49,486 bases of DNA from Actinoplanes couchii (GTDB lineage: Bacteria; Actinomycetota; Actinomycetes; Mycobacteriales; Micromonosporaceae). Each line of letters opens with the position of its first letter. Within the stretch, counting starts at the first letter, position 1. The notes under the pieces were generated by a model that was not told the origin of the DNA, did not search any database, and saw nothing but the letters and a program-made list of their open reading frames with translations. The stretch covers positions 1 to 49,486 of the forward strand of contig NZ_BOMG01000124.1 in the NCBI RefSeq assembly GCF_016862075.1, read 5' to 3'. Positions 25,432-33,830 of the stretch are shown here, piece after piece. The position numbers and the translations under genes were made by a program.

Positions 25432-27375
25432 CTAAGCAGGGACCCGCAGGTTCGTCACGGGGGTCAGGGGAAGCAGTTTCTTGCCGGTCGGGCCGATCTG
25501 GATCTCGGTGTCCATCGACGGGCAGACGCCACAGTCGAAACACGGGGTCCAGCGGCAGTCGTCCTGCTCGTACTCGCTCATCGAGTCCTGCCAGTCCTGC
25601 CAGAGCCAGTCCTTGTCCAGGCCGGAGTCCAGGTGGTCCCAGGGCAGGACCTCCAGCTCCTCGCGCTCGCGGGTGGTGAACCAGTCCAGGTCCACCCCGA
25701 ACTCGGGGAGCACCTCGGTGCTGGCCTCGACCCAGCGGGAGTAGGAGAAGTGCTCGGACCAGCCGTCGAAACGGCCGCCCTTCTCCCAGACCCGGCGGAT
25801 GACCTTGCCGACGCGACGGTCGCCGCGGGACAGCAGGCCTTCGATGAGTGACGGCTCGCCGTCGTGGTAGCGGTACCCGATCGCGCGGCCGAGCGAACGG
25901 TCGCTGTTGATCGCGTTCTTGAGCATCTTGAGCCGGGCGTCGATGACCTCGGGACGCTCCATCGGCGCCCACTGGAACGGGGTGTGCGGCTTGGGCACGA
26001 ACCCGCCGATCGACACCGTGCAGCGGATGTCCTTGGTGCCGGCGGCCGCGCGGCCGGCCCGGATCACCTCGTGCGCCATCTCGGCGATCTCCAGGACGTC
26101 CTCGTCGGTCTCGCTGGGCAGACCGCACATGAAGTACAACTTCACCTGCCGCCAGCCGTTCGTGTACGCCGTGACGACGGTCCGGATCAGGTCCTCCTTG
26201 GTCACCATCTTGTTGATGACTTTGCGGATCCGTTCCGAGCCGCCCTCGGGGGCGAAGGTGAGACCGGTGCGCCGCCCGTTGCGGGACAGCTCCTGGGCCA
26301 GGTCGATGTTGAACGCGTCGACCCGGGTGGACGGCAGCGACAGCGACACGTTGGTGTCGGCGTACTGCTCGGCCAGGCCGGAGCACATGTCACCGATCTC
26401 GGAGTGGTCGGCGCTGGAGAGCGAGAGCAGACCGACCTCGCTGTAACCGGAGAACTCCAGGCCCTCCTTGACCATCTGGCCGACCGTGGTGATCGACCGC
26501 TCCCGCACCGGGCGGGTGATCATGCCGGCCTGGCAGAACCGGCAGCCCCGGGTACAACCGCGGAAGATCTCCACGGCGTACCGCTCGTGCACCGTCTCGG
26601 CCAGCGGGACCAGCGGCTTCTTCGGGTACGGCCACGCGTCCAGGTCCATCGTGGTCCGCTTGGCGACCCGGAACGGCACGTCCGGCCGGTTCGGCACGAC
26701 TCGCTGGATCCGGCCGTCGGGCAGGTAGTCCACGTCGTAGAACCGGGGCACGTAGATGCTCTCGGTCCGGGCCAGGCGCAGCAGGATCTCGTCGCGCCCG
26801 CCCGGGCAGCCCTCGGCCTTCCAGTCCCGGATGATCCCGGTGATCTCCAGGACCGCCTCCTCGCCGTCACCGAGAACGGCGGCGTCGATGAAGTCGGCGA
26901 TCGGCTCCGGGTTGAAGCTGGCGTGCCCGCCGGCGAGCACGATCGGGTGTGTCACGTCCCGGTCGGCGCTCTCCATCGGGATGCCGGCCAGGTCCAGCGC
27001 GCTGAGCATGTTGGTGTAGCCCAGCTCGGTGGCGAACGACAGCCCGAAGACGTCGAACGCCTTCACCGGCCGGTGCGCGTCGACGGTGAACTGCGGGACG
27101 CCGTTCTCCTTCATGAGCGCCTCGAGGTCCGGCCAGACCGAGTAGGTGCGCTCGGCGAGCACGTCCTCCTGCTCGTTCAGCACCTCGTACAGAATCTGCA
27201 CGCCCTGGTTGGGCAGACCGACCTCGTACGCGTCCGGGTACATCAGTGCCCACCGGACGGTCGTGTCGTCCCAGTCCTTGACGACGGCACCGAGTTCGCC
27301 GCCCACGTACTGGATCGGTTTGCTGACCCGGGGAAGGAGCTGCTCGAGCTGCGGGAAGACGGAACTGACGCTCAT
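25432..27375 (-). CDS. TIGR03960 B12-binding-type radical SAM protein
   Basis: A 647-residue radical SAM enzyme. The 4Fe-4S cluster motif is CTRGCRFC (CxxxCxxC, around residue 275), embedded in EIFRGCTRGCRFCQAGMITRP. The N-terminal portion (VRWALMYPDAYEVGLPNQGVQILYE, then VLAGGHASFNPEPIADF) resembles the cobalamin-binding-like domain of this family. A Cys cluster near the C-terminus (CRWTPCFDCGVCPS) may hold a second metal site. Its substrate is unknown. Conserved linkage with the DUF2344 gene, rne, rplU and rpmA suggests a role around RNA or ribosomes, by association only. Confidence 0.93.
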   Translation of the reverse strand: MSVSSVFPQLEQLLPRVSKPIQYVGGELGAVVKDWDDTTVRWALMYPDAYEVGLPNQGVQILYEVLNEQEDVLAERTYSVWPDLEALMKENGVPQFTVDAHRPVKAFDVFGLSFATELGYTNMLSALDLAGIPMESADRDVTHPIVLAGGHASFNPEPIADFIDAAVLGDGEEAVLEITGIIRDWKAEGCPGGRDEILLRLARTESIYVPRFYDVDYLPDGRIQRVVPNRPDVPFRVAKRTTMDLDAWPYPKKPLVPLAETVHERYAVEIFRGCTRGCRFCQAGMITRPVRERSITTVGQMVKEGLEFSGYSEVGLLSLSSADHSEIGDMCSGLAEQYADTNVSLSLPSTRVDAFNIDLAQELSRNGRRTGLTFAPEGGSERIRKVINKMVTKEDLIRTVVTAYTNGWRQVKLYFMCGLPSETDEDVLEIAEMAHEVIRAGRAAAGTKDIRCTVSIGGFVPKPHTPFQWAPMERPEVIDARLKMLKNAINSDRSLGRAIGYRYHDGEPSLIEGLLSRGDRRVGKVIRRVWEKGGRFDGWSEHFSYSRWVEASTEVLPEFGVDLDWFTTREREELEVLPWDHLDSGLDKDWLWQDWQDSMSEYEQDDCRWTPCFDCGVCPSMDTEIQIGPTGKKLLPLTPVTNLRVPA

Positions 27376-27406
27376 GGGTGCCCAGCGTACGCGAGACCGG
27401 TAGAGG

Positions 27407-27751
27407 CTAACGGCCCAGTTCCGTCGCCGCCTTCTCCAGGTCGGTGGCCAGCAGGTCAGTGCGGAAGGCGCAGAGCTGCAGAGTCATCCGGGCGGGTCCC
27501 CGTTCGCCGACGACCAGACGGATCGGTTTCCCCCGGTCGTCCAGGTCGCCGACGATGAAGTCGAGCAGCCGCACCCCGGCGCTGTCCAGGAACGAGACCG
27601 CGGTCAGGTCGATCACCACCGCGTCGGCCGTGGTGGTGCGCGCCACGATGGCCCGGCCGATGTCGTTGGCGTTCGCCAGGTCGATCTCACCCTTGAGGTG
27701 GACGAGTTCGGCCACCCCGCGCCGGGAGAAGCTGACCCACTGATCAGTCAT
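27407..27751 (-). CDS. STAS anti-anti-sigma factor
   Basis: A 114-residue RsbV/SpoIIAA-type protein. The phosphorylatable Ser is in LTAVSFLDSAGVRLLDF. Such proteins bind an anti-sigma kinase when unphosphorylated and release a sigma factor. Its start overlaps the end of the phosphatase gene by eight bases, so the two are made together and the phosphatase probably dephosphorylates it. No sigma factor gene is in the window. Confidence 0.92.
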   Translation of the reverse strand: MTDQWVSFSRRGVAELVHLKGEIDLANANDIGRAIVARTTTADAVVIDLTAVSFLDSAGVRLLDFIVGDLDDRGKPIRLVVGERGPARMTLQLCAFRTDLLATDLEKAATELGR

Positions 27752-30251
27752 GGTTGTCCCCCCGATGCCTGCGCATCGTCACTCTGGTTCCGTCGTCGCC
27801 TCGGTCGAAGGCCACCTCGTCCATCGACTCGTAGATCAGCTGCAGGCCGCGGCCCCGGGCGAAGTCGTTGCCCGGCCCGCGCCAGCCGCCCCGGTCGGCG
27901 ACCCGGATCTCGACCGTCTCCGGGCTGATCGTGGCGCACACGTCGACCACCCCGAACGGGTCGTCCCGGTAGCCGTGCTCGATCGAGTTCGCCACCGCCT
28001 CGGAGCAGGCCAGCAGCACCGCGTTCAGGCATTCGGTCTCCACCCCGTGCCCGGCCAGCCAGCCGCGCATGTCGGCGCGCAGCAGGGCGATCTGCAGCGG
28101 GTCGGCGCCGATCGAGCGTTCCAGCCGTTCCTCGGTGCCGAGGGTGAGGCAGAGCATGCACACGTCGTCGCCGTGGTCCTTGCCGACCAGGGTGTCGGCG
28201 AGCCCGGCGGCCAGGCCCTTGAGCGGGGCGTCGCGCATCCGGGCGTACTCCCGGGCCAGGATCTCGAAGCCCTGGTCGATGCCCCGGTTGCGGCGCTCGA
28301 TCAGGCCGTCGGTGTAGAGCAGCAGGCGGCTGCCGGCGGCCAGGCGCATCCGGTGCTCGACCCGGCGGCGGTCACCGGCCCGGGAGCCGATCGGCGCCGA
28401 GCGGGCCTGCAGCAGGTATTGCGGGGAGCCGGCCGGCTCGTACAGCAGCGGCGGCAGGTGACCGGCGCAGGCGTACGCCACCTCGCTGCTGAGCAGGTCG
28501 ATCTCGGCGTAGACCACGGTCGCCATCCGGGCCGCGTCGACCCGGTCGCAGAACCGGTCCAGTCCTTCCAGGAGCCGGGCCGGCCCGTTCTCCGCCGAGG
28601 CCAGCGCCCGGATCGCGCTGCGCAGCTGGCCCATCGTGGTGGCCGCCTCGATGCCGCGCCCGACCACGTCGCCGACCACCACGGCCAGCTTGTTCGCGGT
28701 GATCAGGAAGGCGTCGTACCAGTCGCCGCCGACCTCCATGTCCTGTGCGGCGGCCTGGTAGTGGGTCTCCACCGCGAACCGCGGGTCGGAGCCGGGCACC
28801 GAGTCGGCGAGCAGGCTGCGCTGCAGGGTCCGGGCGATGGCCCGTTCCTGCTCGTAGAGGCGGGCGTTCTCCAGGGCCAGGGCGGACCGGTCGGCCAGAT
28901 CGATCAGGAACTTGCGCTCGGCCTCGACACCGCGGCGGTCCGGGGCCATCCGGACGGCGAGCGTGCCCAGCACGGTGCCGCGGACGGTGAGCGGCAGGAC
29001 GGTACAGCCGAGTCCGTCGCCGTCGGTGGCGAAGACCGGCTCGCCCGACTTGATCGCCGCGGCCGTCCGGACGTCGAGTTTCGCCTGGTCCGGTGCCGGG
29101 CTGCCGTGGTACTCGACCACACCGGCCGGGCCCACCTGGAGCCGTACCAGCGCCCAGTCGGCGATCTCCGCGACCATCCGCTCGACCAGCCGGCGGGCCC
29201 GCTGCAGCAGCCGGTGCTCGACCTCCATCGACCGCATGGTCCGGGCCATGAACGAGGCCCGTTCCTCACGCCGCCGGACGTCGTCGTAGAGCCGGGCCCG
29301 GTCCAGCGCCTGGCCGGCCTGCTGGCCGAGCAGACGGATCATCCGCAGTTCGCCGTCGGTGAGGCCGCGCTCGTCACGGAAGCTGAACGCGAGCACGCCC
29401 AGCACGGTGATGCCGGTCTCGCCCTCGGCCGGCCCGGTGGTCAGCGGCAGCAGCACCACGCTGCGGCGCTCGGAGCGGCGCATCGACTCGGCCAGGTCCG
29501 GGAAGTGCTCCTCGGCCTCGGCCACCGTGCCGACCACGTGCAGGTCGCCGCGCCGGGCCACCTCGGCCACCGCCCGGGTCGACGAGCGGGGCATGTCGTC
29601 CCAGTTGCCGGTGGTCGGGTCGGTGGAGGCGACCGCGACGATCTGGTCCCGCTCGGCGTCGACCAGGTAGATGCTGGTGCTGGTGGCCTGGAACGCCGGT
29701 TCCGGGGCACGGACCACGGCCTCGGCGACCTCGGCCACCGTCGGGGCGGCGGCCAGGTCGGCCACGATCTGCTGCAGCACCTGGACCCGCTGCTCGGACG
29801 CCTCGGCGGCGCGCCGGGCGTGCAGCAGCTCCTTCTCGTACCGGCGCCGCTCGGAGGCGTTGAAGACCATGGTCCGGATGATCCGGGGTGACCCGGTCGG
29901 GCCACGCTCCAGCACCGAGTTGACCAGGGTGGGCAGCCGGCGCTTGTCCGGCCGGACCACCTCGAGGGCGATCTCGTGCACCTCACCCTGCATCGCCAGT
30001 AACGGCGCGTAATGGGTCTCGTGGTAGATCTGGTCACCCGGAGTCAGCAGGTCGCGGAACCGTTTGTGACCGATCAGGTCGGCCCGGACGTAACCGGTCC
30101 AGGCCAGGAAGGTCTCGTTGACCCGGACGATGGTGCCGTCCGGGAGCGTCGTCAGGTACCCGCACGGCGCATGCTCGTACAGGTCTTCGGGATCGTCGTC
30201 CCAGGGTAGTCGCAACTCTTGTGTCACGTCCGGCACGCCAGATTCACTCAC
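27744..30251 (-). CDS. PAS-GAF-GAF-PP2C phosphatase with HATPase domain
   Basis: An 835-residue cytoplasmic signalling protein. Domains in order: PAS (about 25-140, APCGYLTTLPDGTIVRVNE), a short coiled coil, two GAF domains (about 175-335 and 340-480), a SpoIIE/RsbU-type PP2C phosphatase (about 495-690, GGDWYDAF, VVGDVVGRGIEAA, LLLYTDGLIE), and an RsbW-like HATPase (about 705-835, N box ACSEAVANSIEHGY, G box ARGRGLQLI). Phosphatase and kinase-like activities in one chain suggest it sets the phosphorylation state of the neighbouring STAS protein. The GTG start has GGAG upstream; the hydrolase gene ends 29 bases before it. Confidence 0.93.
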   Translation of the reverse strand: MSESGVPDVTQELRLPWDDDPEDLYEHAPCGYLTTLPDGTIVRVNETFLAWTGYVRADLIGHKRFRDLLTPGDQIYHETHYAPLLAMQGEVHEIALEVVRPDKRRLPTLVNSVLERGPTGSPRIIRTMVFNASERRRYEKELLHARRAAEASEQRVQVLQQIVADLAAAPTVAEVAEAVVRAPEPAFQATSTSIYLVDAERDQIVAVASTDPTTGNWDDMPRSSTRAVAEVARRGDLHVVGTVAEAEEHFPDLAESMRRSERRSVVLLPLTTGPAEGETGITVLGVLAFSFRDERGLTDGELRMIRLLGQQAGQALDRARLYDDVRRREERASFMARTMRSMEVEHRLLQRARRLVERMVAEIADWALVRLQVGPAGVVEYHGSPAPDQAKLDVRTAAAIKSGEPVFATDGDGLGCTVLPLTVRGTVLGTLAVRMAPDRRGVEAERKFLIDLADRSALALENARLYEQERAIARTLQRSLLADSVPGSDPRFAVETHYQAAAQDMEVGGDWYDAFLITANKLAVVVGDVVGRGIEAATTMGQLRSAIRALASAENGPARLLEGLDRFCDRVDAARMATVVYAEIDLLSSEVAYACAGHLPPLLYEPAGSPQYLLQARSAPIGSRAGDRRRVEHRMRLAAGSRLLLYTDGLIERRNRGIDQGFEILAREYARMRDAPLKGLAAGLADTLVGKDHGDDVCMLCLTLGTEERLERSIGADPLQIALLRADMRGWLAGHGVETECLNAVLLACSEAVANSIEHGYRDDPFGVVDVCATISPETVEIRVADRGGWRGPGNDFARGRGLQLIYESMDEVAFDRGDDGTRVTMRRHRGDNHD

Positions 30252-30280
30252 GTCACTGCTCCGCCGATCATGCCCGCTGT

Positions 30281-31078
30281 CTACAACCAGGACTTGATCG
30301 CGTCAACAGTCTCCTGCGGGGCACTCAGATTCGGGCAGTGCCCGGTCGCGTTGAGTGTGGTGAACGTGCTGTCCGGAGTGTTCTTGTGGACGTACTCACC
30401 GACCACGGTGGGTGCGATGACGTCGTCCGAGCACTGCAGGATGAGCGAGGGGACGCGCAGTCTCGGCAGGTCGGAGCGGTTGTCGGAGAGGAACGTGACC
30501 TTGGCGAACTTCCTGGCGATCTCCGGGTCGGTGGCGCAGAAGCTGTTCGTCAGCTCCTCGCCCAGCTCGGGCCGGTCCGGGTTGCCCATGATCACCGGGG
30601 CCATCGCGCTCGACCAGCCCAGGTAGTTGCTGTCCAGCGACTCCAGCAGCCCGTCGATGTCCTCCCGGCTGAAGCCGCCGACGTAACCGGCCGCTTCGTC
30701 GTCGATGTACCGCGGGGAGGGGCCGACCATCACGATCCCGCCGAACCGGTCCGGCTCCTTGACCGCGGCGATCACGCCGATCATCGAGCTGACCGAGTGG
30801 CCGACGAAGATCACGTCGCGCAGGTCGTGTTCGCGGACGATGTCCAGCACGTCCTCGGCGTAACCCGCCAGCGAACCGTGCCGGGAGTCGCGGTAGGCCG
30901 ACAGGTCCGACTTGCCGTTACCGATGTGATCGAAGAGGACGATCCGGTGCGTGTCCTGGAAGGCGGGCGTGACGAAACGCCACATGTTCTGGTCGCAGCC
31001 GTACCCGTGAGCGAACAACATCGGACGTCCGGCCGCGTTGCCCGAGATCGTCACGGCGTTTCTCTGCTTCGTACTCAT
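30281..31078 (-). CDS. RsbQ-type alpha/beta hydrolase
   Basis: A 265-residue hydrolase closely resembling Bacillus RsbQ along its length: FAHGYGCDQNMWRFVTPAF, VLFDHIGNGKSD, GYAEDVLDIV, the nucleophile Ser in VGHSVSSM, VMVGPSPRYIDD, ILQCSDDVIAP and the catalytic His in ATGHCPN. RsbQ activates the PAS-containing phosphatase RsbP under energy stress, probably through a small hydrophobic ligand. Here the next gene is a PAS-PP2C protein, so the pair is likely conserved. Start set at the ATG at 31078 because upstream sequence does not match the family. The Ser-His-Asp triad is intact. Confidence 0.93.
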   Translation of the reverse strand: MSTKQRNAVTISGNAAGRPMLFAHGYGCDQNMWRFVTPAFQDTHRIVLFDHIGNGKSDLSAYRDSRHGSLAGYAEDVLDIVREHDLRDVIFVGHSVSSMIGVIAAVKEPDRFGGIVMVGPSPRYIDDEAAGYVGGFSREDIDGLLESLDSNYLGWSSAMAPVIMGNPDRPELGEELTNSFCATDPEIARKFAKVTFLSDNRSDLPRLRVPSLILQCSDDVIAPTVVGEYVHKNTPDSTFTTLNATGHCPNLSAPQETVDAIKSWL

Positions 31079-31370
31079 GCGATCGTGGCGCACACCCGGG
31101 CATGCTGCGGCCCGAGGGAGCGCCCCTCCCTTCCTGCACGCGAATGATGTGTCGCACACCCGGATAGTGACCCGGAGCATGAAGCGGCGCTTTCGAGCCG
31201 ATCGATGCCGGGTCCGGGTAACCATACGACTCCGGAGCGTTTCGCACGACGCCCTCCTTGTCCGCCATTCGTGTCCGCTGTCTCCCTCCGGCCACCCCGT
31301 CCCAGTGGCGCACCCGGCCTAACCTGGGAAAGGAGTCTCATGTCCGGGATTGCGGGAGGAGATCGAATTC
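31079..31370. promoter_or_regulatory. Divergent intergenic region with 11-bp direct repeat
   Basis: Between the divergent RsbQ-like and membrane-protein genes I see no gene. CGCACACCCGG occurs at 31089-31099 and 31153-31163 and could be a regulator site for the signalling operon. No confident -10/-35 pair was found. Confidence 0.3.
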
Positions 31371-32921
31371 ATGGCTGACCAGCAGCCGGGCGACAACACC
31401 ACGGCCGCCGGAATGTCCGACCCCACCCGAAACGCCGGAGCAGGCGAAGGGGAGCCACCGACCGCGGCTCTTCCCGGCCGGTGGAGCGGGGCGGCGCCGG
31501 TCCCGGCTCGGGGTGGGCCGCGCCGCTCACGATGGTCCCGGGTCAGAGACCGGTTTGCCGGTACGGAGGGGCAGGGCACCGACGTCGACGACCGCACCAC
31601 GGTGCCCGCCGTCGATCCGTGGGCCGATCAGGACACTCCGGCCTGGCCGGCCGCCTGGACCACGCCGGCCGCCGACCCCACCCTCTTCGACGGCCCGGCC
31701 GAGCGGACCCTGTTCGAGACCAGCCCGTCCCCGGCCCCGTCGCGCGCCGCCGCCGCTGGTGCCGGTGCCGCCGACCGGACCCTGTTCGAGACCGAGCCGG
31801 CCGGCGCCGACCGGACGCTGTTCGAGACCGCCCCGGCCGCCACGCCCGCTCCGTCCGAGCCGGCTGCCGAGCCGGCGCGGCCGTCCCTGCTCGAGCGGGT
31901 CAAGCGTGAGACCGAGCGCCTGCGCAAGGAGGCCGCGGCCGCCGCGCGTGAGCCGGTCAACCCGGCCCCGGCACCGCCGGCACCCCCGGCACCGGCCCCG
32001 CCCGTCGGCCCGCCGGCCGGGACCTACCCGCCGCCGGCCGGGGGCACCGGCCTGCCGCCGCGGGTCCGCCCGAAGTGGCAGGTGTGGGGGCAGCGGGCCG
32101 CCGAGACCGGCCGGCAGGCCGCGACCGAGGCGCCGGAGCGGCTGCGCTCCTGGAGCCAGCAGGCCGGCACCCTCGGGCAGCAGGCGGGCGACAAGGGCCG
32201 GCAGGCCGCGGAGAAGAGCCGGCAGGCCGTCGCCGAGACGCCCGCGAAACTGCGGTCGTGGCGGCGCAAGCCCGCGCCGGAGACGGCCGCGCCGCCGCGG
32301 ATCCCGGTCCAGCCGCGACCGGCCGCCCGGCCGTGGACTCCGCCGCCGCCGCGGAAGCGGCGCCGGTTCCGCCGGCTGGTCCTGGTCGTGGCGGTGGTGA
32401 TCGCGCTGTTCACCGTCGGCCCGTACGTCCAGCCGCACATCCCGGTGCTGAACCAGTACCCGGTGACCGCGATCCTGCCGGACGACTTCTCCGACCTGAC
32501 GCTGCGGGACACCGCGGCCGGGCGGCAGGCGGCACAGAAGCTGGCCGAGCAGTTGCAGGAGGCCGGTTCGGGCACCGACACGTTCGCCGGGATCTACGGC
32601 GACGGGAAGGGCAAGCGGGTCACCGTCTTCGGGGTGACCGGGCTACGGCTGACCCCCGGCTCGGACGTCGAGTCCCAGCTGGCCCGGCTGGCCGGCTCGC
32701 TGAAGCTGACGGACGTGCGGCCCGTCGAGACCGGCGTGTTCGGTGTGCACCAGCAGTGCGGCACCGGCCGGCTGGACGGCACGTCGGTGGTCGCCTGCGC
32801 CTGGGCCGACCACGGCAGTCTGGCCACGGTCCTGCTGACCCGCCGCAACGTGGCCGAGAGCGCCGAGCTGGTCGCCGAGCTCCGGACCCGGGTGCTGACC
32901 ACGACCAGTCCGCTGGTCTGA
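31371..32921 (+). CDS. Single-pass membrane protein, WADHGSLA domain
   Basis: A 516-residue protein without a recognised family. The first about 340 residues are cytoplasmic and disordered, with three or four copies of a DRTLFET motif and Ala/Gln/Arg-rich repeats (RQAAEKSRQAV). One membrane segment (LVLVVAVVIALFTVGPYV) is followed by a 150-residue outside domain ending CAWADHGSLATVLLTRR. Two Cys (QQCGTGR and VVACAWAD) probably form a disulfide. The same domain recurs in the gene at 47782-48465. The ATG has GGAGGAG nine bases upstream; the frame's earlier ATG at 31350 is less well placed. Confidence 0.8.
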   Translation: MADQQPGDNTTAAGMSDPTRNAGAGEGEPPTAALPGRWSGAAPVPARGGPRRSRWSRVRDRFAGTEGQGTDVDDRTTVPAVDPWADQDTPAWPAAWTTPAADPTLFDGPAERTLFETSPSPAPSRAAAAGAGAADRTLFETEPAGADRTLFETAPAATPAPSEPAAEPARPSLLERVKRETERLRKEAAAAAREPVNPAPAPPAPPAPAPPVGPPAGTYPPPAGGTGLPPRVRPKWQVWGQRAAETGRQAATEAPERLRSWSQQAGTLGQQAGDKGRQAAEKSRQAVAETPAKLRSWRRKPAPETAAPPRIPVQPRPAARPWTPPPPRKRRRFRRLVLVVAVVIALFTVGPYVQPHIPVLNQYPVTAILPDDFSDLTLRDTAAGRQAAQKLAEQLQEAGSGTDTFAGIYGDGKGKRVTVFGVTGLRLTPGSDVESQLARLAGSLKLTDVRPVETGVFGVHQQCGTGRLDGTSVVACAWADHGSLATVLLTRRNVAESAELVAELRTRVLTTTSPLV

Positions 32922-33029
32922 CCACCGCATCCGCCCGGCGGTCGCGGGGTGGCCGGAACCATCCGCCCACCTCGCGTCGCCACCACGGGAGGTGTGGTTC
33001 GGCGGGAGGTGTAGGCGTACCGGAAAAGG

Positions 33030-33704
33030 TCAGGTCTGGTCCGGGCGTTTGGGGGCGTACCGCGGGATGTACTCCTGCCCGGTGAGCCGCTGGATGTCGG
33101 TCATCACCTGGTCGGTGAGCTCGCGCAGCGCGTGCCGGTCGTCGGAGCGGCCGGTGGTCTCGATCGGTTTGCCGAACTTGATGTTGATCACGCCGCGCAT
33201 CGGGCTCGGGTAGAGCTGGCCGATGGGCTGGACCTTCTCGGTGCCGGTGACGCCGACCGGGATGATCGGGACGCCGGCAGCGACGGCCAGGCGGGCCACG
33301 CCGGTGCGGCCGCGGTAGAGCCGGCCGTCGGGTGAGCGGGTGCCCTCGGGGTAGACGGCGACCGCGTCACCGGCGCGCAACGCGGGGATCGCGGCGTCGA
33401 AGGCGGTGAGGGCGGCTCGGCCGCCGGCCCGCTCGACCCGGATGGCGCCGACCGCGCCCATCAGCTGGCGGAAGAAGACGCCCTTGAGGCCGGTGCCGGT
33501 GAAGTAGTCGGATTTGGCCCAGAACGCCAGGTGCCTGTCGACCACAGCGGCGAGGAAGAGCTCGTCGGAGACGGACAGGTGGTTGCTGGCAAAGATCGCG
33601 CCCCCGGTCTCCGGGACGTGCTCGATGCCTTCGACGTGCGGCTGCCAACCGGCCATCAGGATCGGGCCGAGCGTGAGCTTGCCGAACGAGTAGAGCAGCG
33701 GCAA
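33030..33704 (-). CDS. plsC: 1-acyl-glycerol-3-phosphate acyltransferase
   Basis: Acyltransferase of phospholipid synthesis, 224 residues, with the catalytic NHxxxxD box as NHLSVSD and the substrate box as YPEGTRSPDG. Other family segments are FWAKSDYF and VPIIPVGVTGTE. The start is TTG at 33704, supported by GGAGG six bases upstream on the minus strand. It follows ileS and converges on the membrane-protein gene. Confidence 0.92.
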   Translation of the reverse strand: MPLLYSFGKLTLGPILMAGWQPHVEGIEHVPETGGAIFASNHLSVSDELFLAAVVDRHLAFWAKSDYFTGTGLKGVFFRQLMGAVGAIRVERAGGRAALTAFDAAIPALRAGDAVAVYPEGTRSPDGRLYRGRTGVARLAVAAGVPIIPVGVTGTEKVQPIGQLYPSPMRGVINIKFGKPIETTGRSDDRHALRELTDQVMTDIQRLTGQEYIPRYAPKRPDQT

Positions 33705-33789
33705 CTTCGTCCTCCGGGACGCGTGGAGCGGGGTCGGTGTGCCGGTGAGGTCAGCCGACGGTAGCGGCGAGGATTCTAGTGCAGCCCGA

Positions 33790-33823
33790 CCGGCCCGGAC
33801 ATCCTGGTGGACATCCGGGCCGG
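33790..33823 (-). terminator. Possible terminator after ileS
   Basis: A 10-base-pair GC-rich stem (33790-33799 and 33814-33823) just downstream of the ileS stop. It lacks a T-run, so termination is only possible, not shown. Confidence 0.35.
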
Positions 33824-33830
33824 CCGACCG